Assembly: GCA_900617975.1 (NCBI GenBank)
Contig: UZAE01012405.1
Span: forward strand, 1-42,877
Direction of reading: 5' to 3'
DNA from: Rodentolepis nana
Taxonomy: Eukaryota > Platyhelminthes > Cestoda > Cyclophyllidea > Hymenolepididae
DNA: 42,877 bases
A program made the translations under genes and the position numbers. The first letter of the stretch is position 1. Each line of letters starts with the position of its first letter. Below are positions 25,501-35,510 of this stretch, in pieces. A model generated the notes under the pieces. It saw only the letters and a list, made by a program, of their open reading frames with translations. It ran no database searches and was not told where the DNA came from.

Positions 25501-28380
25501 ACCCCTCGACTTTCTGCCACTTTGATGAACCTTCCTTCTGTGAAGCCCGAAGTCAGCTAAATGGCTAATGATAACTATCATAACGCCCGCCATTTGAAAT
25601 AAATATTGTTACCTCCTACACTGATTCCTTAAAACAAGTATTTTGTGATTGCATTCGCAGACATAAAATATATTCCTGACTGTTGTGTTATTTTTCTTTT
25701 AATTTTAATTTAGAACATGTTTATTTTACCTGAGATGCTTTTTGTCGGAAATACGCTAGACTTAATTTTGGTCTCGCATTCATACTTGGCGCAGATCAAC
25801 TTTGCAATGCTTATAACCGTATCTTGAGTATATGGCACTAGTTCAGTTCCAGGGTCTCTATCAGTCTGGAAGAACGAAGATAAGAAAATTAATCAAGCGT
25901 AGATTTGTTATTACTTCAATTATTGATAATTAGATTTGATAATTATTCTAATTTTTTTTTGCTAATTTTTCTATACTGTGTGTATTTAAGTGAAAATAAG
26001 GCAAACGGTTGAACCAACTTGATGGATGAAGATGCCCTCATGATGACCTCGGAGTTCAGGAAGAGCGAATTGCTTACTAAGTCTTCTGTAACAGAGTTGA
26101 ATTTGGTTTTCCAGCATTCCTATTGTATGACTGCAACCTAGTTGTAGCAGGCATTGCATGAGACATTTTTGCGACAAAATATAGACAAAAACTAAAAGAT
26201 GCGCTTGGAAAAAAAGTTTTAATAGTGAGTATCCCAACAAAATACCGTATTTAGCACATACTTTAAAGTTGGTCTATCGATAAGTACAGAGCAGACCTCG
26301 TAAAACGTAATAAAATAAAGTAAGAGGATTAACAATAAACTCAAAGATAATAAAACACCTAGTGAACAGAATAGAGTGAAGGCAGAAAATTTGAAAAAAA
26401 TCAAAAATCGAATTTAGGTTGTTGATGAATATTAATGGAAACCAAAGGTGACTTCAAGTTCCCTAAGTGTACAACCACTAACAACGACTACCATTCAAAC
26501 AAAACTTTTCCATTTGTACAACGTAAGTTCTTACCAGGTGGAAAAGGGTCATATGCAACTGTTTCAAAGGTGAGGAGAACTTCCAGGTTATTTGGAGCAA
26601 CCTGTGTCTCATCCAATTCACTAGGATGAATGTGAACTTCGTGAAGTTCATAGAATGACGCTCCACGCCCGGTCAAAGGGTCAGGTGGCTCTTCTAGTAC
26701 ACAGACGAAGAGCATCTGAAGAATATGTTGAAATACATGATAACTAGGGTTTTAAAATGAAGCCTTATGATAGAATTAGGGTAGCACACAAATTCCTAAT
26801 AGGAATTACTACCGTCCTTCAGTTAATGAAATAAATCCTTCGCGTTTGGCACGTATGCATGTAGTCACGATAAAATACCTAAGATCAATTAATCTGATAA
26901 GGTATTTCAAGCTATCCCAAGGCAACTGTGTCTTCACCCGATATCTTCCAAGAGCAATAGATGCTATCAAAACAATATAACACGTAATTTATTCCCATCA
27001 GCACCTCACATGTTTAATCTACCCCCAATTTTACTCATTTGCATATTATAAAGAGGACTAAAAATGTCAGGAGATACCTTCTCCTCTCAGGACCAGTGAG
27101 TACTGCAAGGGAAACTTTTTACCGTCCCCTACAAAGTTTGAATGGAAAAGATCAAGTAAATGAACAAAATTTTGCCCATAAGACATACTTTGAAGTATTG
27201 TAGAACTCCTAATACAAAGATGGAATAATCAAATGCACAAGCACTTCAAATAATATTTACTTGTTATTTTCTGATATGAAAAGTACACAACGCTATCAAG
27301 TCTGGTAAGAAAGGAATCTTATGCTCACTAGACTAGTCTGGAAGGTGAGTCCGTGCTACTGATAGCGTAAGGACCAAATGAGCGCAGAGATCTCTCAATT
27401 AACCAGCAATCAATAGTCACTGCAATGTGGCGCGGTACCAATTGTATTTTAATAACTAAGTTTTGGGGTAGTTGGTCATAAGCTGCAATAAACGCTATTC
27501 ATTTCATAAGTTATTTTGTTACGATGGATGGGTGATTTTACTAATGGAAATTTGCTGAGGCTTTGTACAGACTTATTTATGTTGGATCTACTATAGATAT
27601 CCCTAAGTAAATTAATATCTAATCATTAGGGATTTTTAAAATATTAATAGAGATTTTGAATCAACAATTCATTATTTGACAGCATAACACTGCCACCATT
27701 TATTAAATCAAACAGCCAGCTACTTAATTTTGAAAATAACTGTTTGTTGTCTTTCTAATAATCAAATCTTTGTTCAAATCTTATAGAAGATAAAAATGAT
27801 TTTGATATGATATATTTTTTTAAAATTATGTAAACGCAACTGAATAGAAGGTTAAATTAACCTACGGATTCACGATTTAATTGATTTCTATGCGAAACTT
27901 GCAGACCATAAGTGTAGGGATCAACATAGAATCCGAACTTTGCAACAGGTCTAGGTTATCAACATGAAATTTCACTCATAAAATAAGCAATTAAATATTC
28001 ACTTCTAAAACTCTATCATACAGTTTCCTTACTTCAAATTTGTTAAGTCCTCATCCGCATAATACCACTTTCTTTTAACGCTTTTACTCCTTGAAAAAAT
28101 ATGTTCAATATTGGTTGGAATGTAATGATGCCAACATGGAAGTATTATTCCGTTAGGAAACCGTTTTCTGCTGAAATAATACTCCTGTTTAGCTGGTGGC
28201 ATTGCGAAGTTTGTGTACTTTAGAGGACGTTTTTGGGGAGATGAAGTGATATATGTCATCTCCTCTGACATTGGATATATCTTCCTTCATTAATTGCTAT
28301 ATTTGGCTTACCTCCGCGTTTACATTTTTTAATAAGATAAACAATAGGATAATAGCTACTTTAGAGAAATTCCGAAGCAT
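13990..28380 (-). CDS. Unrecognised type I membrane protein: signal peptide, LamG-like, TSP1-like, GCC2/GCC3-like, one TM helix
   Basis: Hand-built phase-consistent exons, 5' to 3': 28312-28380, 28033-28262, 26535-26743, 26019-26191, 25730-25865, 24318-24355, 23488-23624, 22834-22913, 21675-21868, 21195-21512, 19685-19867, 19259-19443 (left-hand join uncertain), 18255-18359, 16963-17001, 16757-16835, 16240-16420, 15762-15911, 14733-14912, 14457-14657, 13990-14313 (stop TAG). Total about 1,070 codons. Exon 1 is a classic signal peptide (MLRNFSKVAIILLFILLKNV, then NA). Residues about 345-527 resemble a LamG/ConA-like fold (FRGFTFVWYAKW, then IKSSSGDYIGMAFEC). About 590-645 is TSP1-like: FYWAANFRACTSACLEAGK followed by spaced Cys. 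About 770-830 is GCC2/GCC3-like: PCPPGTF, CEPCPADTFSD, DCLPCSAM. The TM helix is IFGMILIAIALAVIIALLVF (about 905-930), followed by a basic tail of about 140 residues. Several donors are weak (GTTCAT, GTTCCA, GTTCGT, GTTGGT, GTTAAT). I do not recognise the orthologue; a surface receptor or adhesion role is inference. Confidence 0.75.
14354..14383. repeat. (AAT)n microsatellite
   Basis: AATAACAATAATAATAATAA-type run in the last intron of the membrane-protein gene. Confidence 0.85.
16549..16600 (-). repeat. SINE-like element, 3'-end fragment (copy 12)
   Basis: About 50 bp matching only the tail end: TTATTTATATGAAATGACGG, then GTTTACCATTAGCCC. It is the only copy in a host intron that lies sense to the gene, and it lacks the part bearing the donor-like motif. 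Confidence 0.65.
17103..17436 (-). mobile_element. Solo LTR (334 bp) of the CsRn1-like gypsy family
   Basis: TGTAGCGGATTGCTACC at the left, GATGACGTGTCCCACA at the right, with a perfect 4-bp target duplication ACTT (17099-17102 and 17437-17440). It lies in the intron between the exons at 18255-18359 and 16963-17001, in the same transcriptional sense as the host gene. The core has diverged (a block near 17255-17345 differs from the other LTRs). Confidence 0.9.
18103..18165. repeat. (AT)n microsatellite, about 60 bp
   Basis: Uninterrupted AT dinucleotide run ending TATATTGTAG, intronic. Confidence 0.95.
19529..19556. repeat. Poly-C tract of 28
   Basis: Run of 28 C followed by TCCCCTCC in the intron between exons 19685-19867 and 19259-19443. 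Length is likely to vary between individuals and is prone to assembly error. Confidence 0.95.
19975..20402 (+). repeat. SINE-like element, copy 7, 5'-truncated with 14-bp target duplication
   Basis: Starts at GACTTACCTCCACGTGG, lacking the first 13 bases, and ends TTTGATATAAATAA, flanked by a perfect ATATATTTCACCAT at 19961-19974 and 20403-20416. 5' truncation with a long duplication is typical of target-primed retroposition. It is longer than other copies because a block containing CTTTCTGTGAAG is locally repeated (about 20200-20340). Intronic, antisense to the host gene. Confidence 0.93.
21998..22288 (+). repeat. SINE-like element, copy 8, with 11-bp target duplication
   Basis: Starts CTGGGGTGGGCGATAGACTT and ends GCCTGATATAAATAA with a small deletion near the tail. 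Flanked by ATATTTTACTT at 21987-21997 and 22289-22299. Intronic, antisense to the host gene. Confidence 0.92.
22302..22609 (+). repeat. SINE-like element, copy 9, head-to-tail behind copy 8
   Basis: Begins AGGTGAGTAAGATAGACTTACC immediately after copy 8's right-hand target repeat and ends TTTTGATATAAATAG. The following GTTTACTATTA resembles the TTTTACTTATA before it, so it probably inserted into the T-rich duplication made by copy 8. Confidence 0.88.
23973..24262 (+). repeat. SINE-like element, copy 10, 3' part degraded
   Basis: Starts AGGGTGTGTGATAGACTTACC; after CTCTGGGAATCC it passes into AAATGATAGTTATAATATAG and the standard tail is lost. Intronic, antisense to the host gene. Confidence 0.82.
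25300..25605 (+). repeat. SINE-like element, copy 11, 5'-truncated with 9-bp target duplication
   Basis: Starts TACCTCCACGTGGTGCACC and ends CATTTGAAATAAATA. Flanked by TTGTTACCT at 25291-25299 and 25606-25614. Overlapping plus-strand ORFs (25139-25568) are artefacts of the repeat. Intronic, antisense to the host gene. Confidence 0.9.
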
Positions 28381-29553
28381 TTAAATGGCTCAGCTGGTTG
28401 AATGAAACACGTAAGATTTCAACATACAGCACATATTGATTTGCTAACTAATTTGATTTAATAAGTTAATTCATTTATACCGTCAACTGTCAATGGAGCT
28501 TCATTTTAGCTAAAGATTGGTATGATGTCTTGTTGACAAATATTAGAGGGGAGAGGGAGTGGTACCGTAAATGTCGTTCAAGGGTAAGACGAAAAATAAA
28601 GTCGAATAATCATCTATTTATTTCAGTCGAAATGAATATGCATTAGCTCCGCTTTAATCTTTGCCTATTATTTTTCTGAAAATTGAAACAATGGTTATCT
28701 ACCTATCATTCCAATGTATACCTGTTGGCATTTCGTGAATAAGTGACTAAGCGATTCTAAAAACGAGACATGACTTATCGATTCTTGCCTAAAGTGAGTG
28801 GTGTTCCCCGACTGACTTATTCGGTAAATTGGCTAAAAAATTAAAATAATGGAAGGCGGAGACTCAATTAGTTGATGGAATTGTATTGGCAATGAGGATG
28901 ATAAATTTCAGTTCAGAGATCAGTTGGCGAATTTAAGAAGTTCGCCTTGTCGACATTTTCGCGTCGCTGATAGTGTTCAATAATGCAGGCGTCTTTAAAA
29001 TAAGTATTTACTCCTTCTCGTACTTTCATGACAGAGTTTAATTTCCTTCATGAGCCTCAAAAGAAACGTTAGGCTCACTGAAAAGTTACGTTCACCTTGA
29101 GACAATTTTAACGAATCGTGCTCTGTTACGCGTAAAACTGTATTTTTTGGCCGTACTGGGAAGAGAAATTAATTGGGTGCGGTCAGGCCATTGAGATCTG
29201 AATAAAATGGGCAACCGTTCACTCAGGAATTTGGCATTCAAGTGATGAAAATTGAATCCTGTGCCACTCCTTTTTCTTGATATGTACATCTATAGGCGTC
29301 AAATTCACATTAAGTGAGACCTATGTCTTAACTTCATTGTCTGCATATCGTTGGCCTCTAGCAATGCATCCTACCTAATATACCTCGTCTATCCAGATGC
29401 TCATATTATTAAAATGTCCAAAATCCGTTTATTGCACCTCTGGTGACAGTGGTTAATGTGCCTGTCTGTAAAATCAGCGGTGAACTCTCAATGGCCGTGC
29501 TGATTAACTGCGACTGAAGAAGCGACAGAATCCAGAGAGTCAGGTTACCCCCC
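28381..29553. other. Spacer, probable promoter side of the membrane-protein gene
   Basis: AT-rich; no exon, RNA gene or family repeat seen. The minus-strand promoter of the gene starting at 28380 should lie here, but no element is clear enough to call. Confidence 0.45.
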
Positions 29554-29769
29554 NNNNNNNNNNNNNNNNNNNNNNNNNNNNNNNNNNNNNNNNNNNNNNN
29601 NNNNNNNNNNNNNNNNNNNNNNNNNNNNNNNNNNNNNNNNNNNNNNNNNNNNNNNNNNNNNNNNNNNNNNNNNNNNNNNNNNNNNNNNNNNNNNNNNNNN
29701 NNNNNNNNNNNNNNNNNNNNNNNNNNNNNNNNNNNNNNNNNNNNNNNNNNNNNNNNNNNNNNNNNNNNN
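29554..29769. other. Assembly gap (216 N)
   Basis: Run of N between TTACCCCCC on the left and CCTCCCCCCCCCCAACCCC on the right. The poly-C edges suggest the assembly failed in a homopolymer or GC-rich repeat. The long minus-strand ORFs across it are made of unknown residues. Confidence 0.98.
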
Positions 29770-30333
29770 CCTCCCCCCCCCCAACCCCTCAGTAGTGGCA
29801 AAATAAAAAATACGTCAAGCCCTCTTCGATTTTCGAAAGAGTACAATGCGTTCATATATGATGGCCAACGGCTCCATTAAATGCACATCCCAATAAGTTC
29901 CAACCATAAAGGAACACGAAATGCAGCAACCTACGGATCGAATTCTGGAACCTAAAATTTTCAACACTAGGGTGTGACGCAGTAAAATAACTGCCCGGTG
30001 AACCCAACATATAAATAAGCCCTCTGCCCTTATGTCCACCCAGTTCATCTCTCAGGTATAATTGTGCGCTATTTCTACGCTTAAACTATCAATTACTTTC
30101 CTTTGTCATTTGCACCATTATTCTGCTCCGAAATTTGGTTTTTTATATTCACTTAGACCTTGAGAGCATTTTCCCACTTCTTACTAATCCAAGCAAGACT
30201 GCAATCAAAACGAAACACAAATAGCAGTATGGCTTCGCCTGAGAGTTTACTTTATTACTTCACCCAAAAATGACAGAAAAGAGACAGGTTTGTTAGCTTA
30301 TAATTCTACAAATTTGAAGATATTTACAGAAAT
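29770..30333. other. Spacer downstream of the ArgRS gene
   Basis: No exon seen. It contains CATATAAATAAGCC at about 30008-30021, a TATA-like motif on the plus strand with no recognisable gene after it; it may belong to an old unrecognised repeat. Confidence 0.4.
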
Positions 30334-33300
30334 CTACAGTTTTGAAAGCGGTTTGGCACCGATGATTGATAGGCATGTAGAGAGTACATTGCGCGACATT
30401 CTGAAGATTGCAAGTCTTGACTAAAATAGTGAAAAATAATGCATATTTCAAGTGGCCTATGAAGCAATTTACTACGCTATAACCCCTTAATCTTGCAAGA
30501 CTTTACCAAAGAAAGTTCTTCCGATTCAGCCGTCAAGACCGGGAGGAATCGCCAAGCTCTACTGATAAGGGTTCTGCAGGCAAAAAAGCAGGGCAATCAG
30601 ATTAAAGAATGATCGAATAAGTGGAAGCAGGTATTATGAAGGCAGATTTCCAAGACAACTTAGGTTTAAACCAATGTAAGTTTACAATGAAGCAATAACA
30701 GTACAGTGAAATTAGGATTAAAAAAGGGTAAGCATACGTTAGACGCGAGCAGTATCGCAGCAACCCGTCGGCCTCGTACTTGACATATGCGCAAGTTAAT
30801 ACATCTGGAAATCTAAGAAGATGAACAAAAAAAGTCATATGTATATCAATGATATTCCCCCACAACGATCCAAATTAAAACTTTATTCTCCATATAAAAT
30901 CAACACATAAAGCACCTCTTACTTTCCACTAGGATTGGTACTCAATATGTTTCCTTAAATTAAAAGCCGGATAAAAAGCGCCAAACAAAAGAACGTACAA
31001 AGCCAGGTGAGCACATATCTCTTCCTCAACCTCCCGAGATGGACGATTTGATGGAATCTCATTGAATACTTCTAGAAGCATCTTGTTGATGGAGTTTATA
31101 TCACTGTTGTTTGGAAGGAGTCCATTAGCCATAGCCTTTTCTTCAAGGCTGCAAAGAATACGCGTTCGAAAGCTCATTTAGAAATTAAATTTAACACCGT
31201 CATACTACTGACCATTTTAAGTAGACAAACTACTCCACGAGCGAGCACAACGTACCTGCAAAGCCTGGCATGACAGTACTGAAGACCGAGACCAGTGAGG
31301 TCGCGCGAATCAGCTGTGGAATGAGCACCGCTACTACCAATTCTTCCCGACTGATGGTCATCCTTAAAACGCAGATACAAGTGAACTGGCTGCATGCGTG
31401 GACGTCGAAGCATCTCAGATACTAACCAAGTGACTCCCATTTGATCAGACACATTTTCAAAAAGATCGCCATCACTTGGAGAGATCCGCGTATCTATAAA
31501 CATCATGAATGTACATGTAAAAGTTCAAAGAGTTGATAATAATGTTCCATACCAGAATAAAAGTTAAAAATCGTTAAATAAGAAAAGCATTTAAAATTTC
31601 TGGGTCAATAGAATAATTGAATGAACATTGGTTTTAGTGCAGATCAGCATATGTAGTTTGCTTCTTCAAAAGATCGAATTTTATAAACGGTGAGATTTGG
31701 GAGCCTAGTTTTATTCTTCTTTTCGGATAAATACATTTCAGAAAACAGATATTGAACGAAATCTATCAACGAAATCAGAGCATGGAATCAACTAGTTCAA
31801 ATGTCATTCCCCACACAAGATTTGCAAATACACATACTAAAGTTGACTTCAGAAGAATAAAGGTCTGTTCAGTTTTCAAGGTAATGACTTTATAGCAACT
31901 TGATTCCTAAAGAAATTAACTTACTTGGAGATTGAAGCATCCTTTGACGAGCCTCATTCTTTGCAGCGTCCAAGACATCAACTAGGAATAAGCCGTTTCC
32001 CCGCCGTGTACTCGCTCCACTAACTCTCGCGAAACGAACATGAAGAGGCCAAGGCGAGGAATTGCTGCAAGGAGGGTGGCAAAAGCGTTTACTTAAAACA
32101 AAATCAATTGAACGAAAGTTGAGATCATTTAAAACTCACGGTTTAGCCCATTCATAGCCCATACCCGACAACAGATGAGCCAGGTTAAGGAAGTGTTCAC
32201 GTTGGCCATCCTCAACCTTATTTTTTTTAAAAAAAGGGGTTAGAAATCAGCCACATTTTCTAATTCAAACTCTATTGAAATAATTTAATTCTACGGGACA
32301 TACAACATAGTGCATCCTGTCGAATCCGAAATTCTCGAAACGAGATATAGCAGCTGCCAAGTCACTGAAAAAAAAATCATCTACGAATTTATACTTATAG
32401 AAAAATAAGACGGAAAAGCCAGTAAATAGTCGTAAATGAGATCACAGGTGAGTTAGCTGGAAGATTTAATTAACATGGCGCGGAAAGCCATGAGAGATAA
32501 CATATAACAGTAGGTCAAAGTCCAATATACTAGAAGATTCTTATTGCCATTTACGATTAGGAAAAATTATAATTGCTAGACTGTCCAAAAGGATAAAAGT
32601 TTCAAATCCAAATTCTGCTATCTCGCTCATTACCAGGTTCAACCAGGAGAGTTAGACACGATAGTCACGGGATGTCAGATTCGTTACCTCCTGCCTGTTA
32701 TTCACTACCCTCACCAATTCAAATAGAAATGCAATAACTATGTTGACTGAAAATTAAATATTAGAAACTGTGCTTAGTAAATAAACTGGTATACCGTGTG
32801 AGATACAGCGTGCCCCCATCACTTTTCAAGAGGGTCACCCTCTTGCCAGGTTCTGAAGATCCGGCAGAAACCGAGCCGTCCCTGAAATACCATCAACAGC
32901 ATTTTATTATAAAAAGGCCGAAGTGCACTTCAATAATCACCACAAAACACCCAGCTTACTCCTCCTTTCTACCAATCCGCCGCTTAATAAGAAGATCAAT
33001 TAACGCTTTGGCCGCTGCGACGAAATCGGACTCATATTCGTAATGATCGAATTGCACATTCATTCGCTGGAAATTAACGATAAAAGTAAAGATGATTGAT
33101 TTGATAAAAAAAACCTTAAGATTAGAGTGGCATCAGTGCTTAGTTATCTAACGCCGCACTGAAACGTTCTAACTCAAGAGTTTCTAAACCATCAACTTAT
33201 CAATAGTTTTACCAATATTTTAATCGAAGTTTGCAATCTGTATAGTAACTTTGATTTTTATTACGATTTATTTTTACATTAGTCACTAAATAGATCCAGA

Positions 33301-34460
33301 AGAGTATAACAGATCAAGGATGAGAATTTATGAAAATTTTTTTCGATCGATCACTCACGGCATAGAGATGCTGAAGTTCCTTCAAACTAAGCTCTCGGAA
33401 TTTGTACCAAAGCTCAAGGAGGTCGGGTCGTTGGCCACTCTCCATTTGCGTAGCAAGAGCTGAAGCCACTGACTTTCCATCATTCGAGTCCATCGACTGG
33501 CATGCCCGGACATATACCTAAGAAAAATATGACATGATAATTATATTAATCAGGCTTATTAGATATTCATAGATAACAGCAATGAAAATGACACTAAAAT
33601 AAGAAAGAAGCTTTAGTTCGAAGCACACAATGGCCTGGCATGAGATAATTTAGCAGATAATATATCGAATAAAATTCTTTCACTGCATTCGCTTATATCA
33701 CTTCCTCGAAGGAAAACATTAAGTAAGAAAAGATTTGGAAATATATCATTTACTACACAAACGTTTGACCAGACAAAAAGCTGAAAGATAACATACTGAA
33801 TGAAGATGCTTCAGAGGTTCCCTCGCAAGAAGATCGGGGTCGCCGTAGTTTTCGAATCCAAGAGACAGTAAGCCTACATCAAGTTGGGAATTTAAATGAA
33901 TATATCATATGTGTGATAACCAATGGCAAAGGTTAATTAACCTACCAAATTGAGTGCCCCAATCACCAAGATAGTTAACAGAGGTGACGACATTTCTAGC
34001 AGCTAGGTTAATGTTCCTAACGAAATTACCAAGGACTGTGGCACGAAAGTGTCCCATATGCATAGGTTTGGCAATATTGATGGAGCTGAATTCCACTAAC
34101 ACTTTTTGTGGCTCAGTGTCTGGCTTGCGCATAATTGCATGGCAATTTAACGGGGACAATCCGAGAAGATTGAGGTCAAGGCACTTTCTAATTGAGCTCT
34201 AGAAGTACTTGGTTTACTCAACTCTGCAAATCTACCTTCATTTATGTGCCCAATAAAAGAGTGTAGGAAATGATTGAGTCTAAAATGGTAAGGAGTGCAA
34301 AAAGAGAGATTTATTTGTTGTGATAGTTTAAACAATGTTCAAAATCAAAAGGTATAAAATCAACTCAAACATAATGATGCAAAATGCAAGAACCACGCAC
34401 TTGGAATTTTATCATTGGGGCGGTCAAAAAGTCTTCCTTATACCCAAGGTTAAAATGAAA
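30334..34460 (-). CDS. RARS2: Arginyl-tRNA synthetase, mitochondrial (RARS2) type, 5' end missing
   Basis: Class I aminoacyl-tRNA synthetase that charges tRNA-Arg, here of the organellar type. Phase-consistent exons, 5' to 3': 34401-34460, 33946-34198, 33797-33873, 33359-33517, 32960-33066, 32795-32881, 32304-32364, 32140-32216, 31925-32064, 31256-31493, 30999-31148, 30738-30812, 30507-30573, 30334-30420 (stop TAG). This gives 545 residues against 578 in human. Landmarks: the HIGH-type motif as MHMGH within NIAKPMHMGHFRAT (about residue 65), then VNYLGDWGTQFG; SDGGTLYLTRDLAAAI; the KMSKS-equivalent loop as GASTRRGNG; the tRNA-binding helix LGLQYCHARLC; and a C-terminal tail SRLAIFRMSRNVLSTC ending in AKPLSKL, matching the end of the family. 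The first exon(s), with the start codon and mitochondrial targeting peptide, were not identified; about 60 residues are missing before the HIGH motif relative to human. Confidence 0.95.
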
Positions 34461-34867
34461 CTTTAAAATAAAGATTGTTTTTTAATTGTTTGGTTAGTAA
34501 TTATTTGCTATTTAATCTTAAAATTTATCTTCTTAAATAAATGCGGTAGATGGCGCTCCACTTTGCAAACAATCTGTGATATGTTCATATTCAAGTCCCC
34601 TGTTTGCCAGATTAGCATCAATTATAGCACAACAGCCGCTTCCATCATCTTTTACCCTATTTTATTCTTGGTTTGCACTCCATCTCTTGTAGATCTTTAT
34701 ACATTTCATGTCAAATTATTGTATCTTGAAGAGTCTTTAGAATCATGCTTTCTACATTGGTTTAGAAATTTCATAAATTGAACTAAAATACTTCGAAATT
34801 TGCCTGATAAATTTCTACCATAAACGTTTAGAGGGTCAGGGAAAAAATTCAAGTTATTAAATATGAC

Positions 34868-34990
34868 TTAATTATCATCAAACAGGTATTTTGGCACTAA
34901 ATTGACCAGTCGATCTCTAACACAGCTAGCACATTCTACGTCATACTTTTCTTTTTCATTTGACTCAAGTGACTTCAAACATTCACATAC
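34868..34990 (-). CDS. Possible small exon or ORF, very uncertain
   Basis: A minus-strand open frame of about 38 codons (stop TAA 34868-34870) reads ECLKSLESNEKEKYDVECAS and ends VPKYLFDDN. It is Cys- and charge-rich, unlike the flanks. It may be the last exon of an unrecognised gene or chance. No start or clear acceptor was settled, and it is not obviously the missing ArgRS N-terminus. Confidence 0.2.
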   Translation of the reverse strand, partial: VCECLKSLESNEKEKYDVECASCVRDRLVNLVPKYLFDDN

Positions 34991-35077
34991 ATTTTTTTAC
35001 GTTCATCGAGGTACCCATTATGGATCCTCTCGAAACTTGATTTTCGGCGGGCAAAAATGAAGTAGTGAATTAGCCAT

Positions 35078-35510
35078 TTAGCTCTCTGGGCATCTAACTC
35101 TGTCCATATTGACTAGCATGCTTATTGCTGCTCCCCTAGCATCCGCCAATTCCTCTACAAATGATTCAATCAGACTTGTTCGTTCCTATTTTGACATCGA
35201 AGTTGTGTTATTATGCTGATTTTATACACCTAGTCATCTCACCATTGATTCTAGTTGAAACCAAATCACTTATACGTTGATTTACCATTATAGGTTTAAT
35301 TTTGCTGTAAAGTTCGACATTAAACGAAGGATGATAAATAAAACGACCCCTCGTCACTTGCACCTAAGTCTTCGCTCAATCAATAGCATGTAGACCCTCT
35401 CCAGTCATGGCAAAATGTTATTATCAAGGTGTTTACCAACTAACGTAAGTCTGAAGTAATTTCTCAACTACTGGATCTAACCAGACGCTATTTCGTCGAA
35501 TTGTAGACAT
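35078..35510 (-). CDS. Small 91-residue protein, three exons, unrecognised
   Basis: Phase-0 exons 35445-35510, 35262-35363 and 35078-35185 (stop TAA 35078-35080), separated by introns of 81 and 76 bp. Starts MSTIRRNSVWLDPVVEKLLQ, continues through GRFIYHPSFNVELYSKIKPI, and ends with a helical acidic stretch (SLIESFVEELADARGAAISM) and MDRVRCPES. No signal peptide, TM helix or known motif; one Cys only. Three short exons that join without stops and keep phase argue for a real gene, although donors GTTAGT and GTTTCA are weak. It lies between RARS2 and COX6B on the same strand. Function unknown; a small adaptor or mitochondrial or ciliary subunit would fit, but nothing shows it. Confidence 0.65.

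Noticed and set aside
25139..25568. Plus-strand ORFs of 125-128 codons
   Set aside because: They run through SINE copy 11 and its flank in two frames; the tail motifs are those of the repeat.
29409..29855. Minus-strand ORFs of 148 and 79 codons
   Set aside because: Mostly translated Ns in the assembly gap.
30008..30021. TATA-like CATATAAATAAGCC on the plus strand as a promoter
   Set aside because: No plus-strand gene or retroelement body could be found after it.
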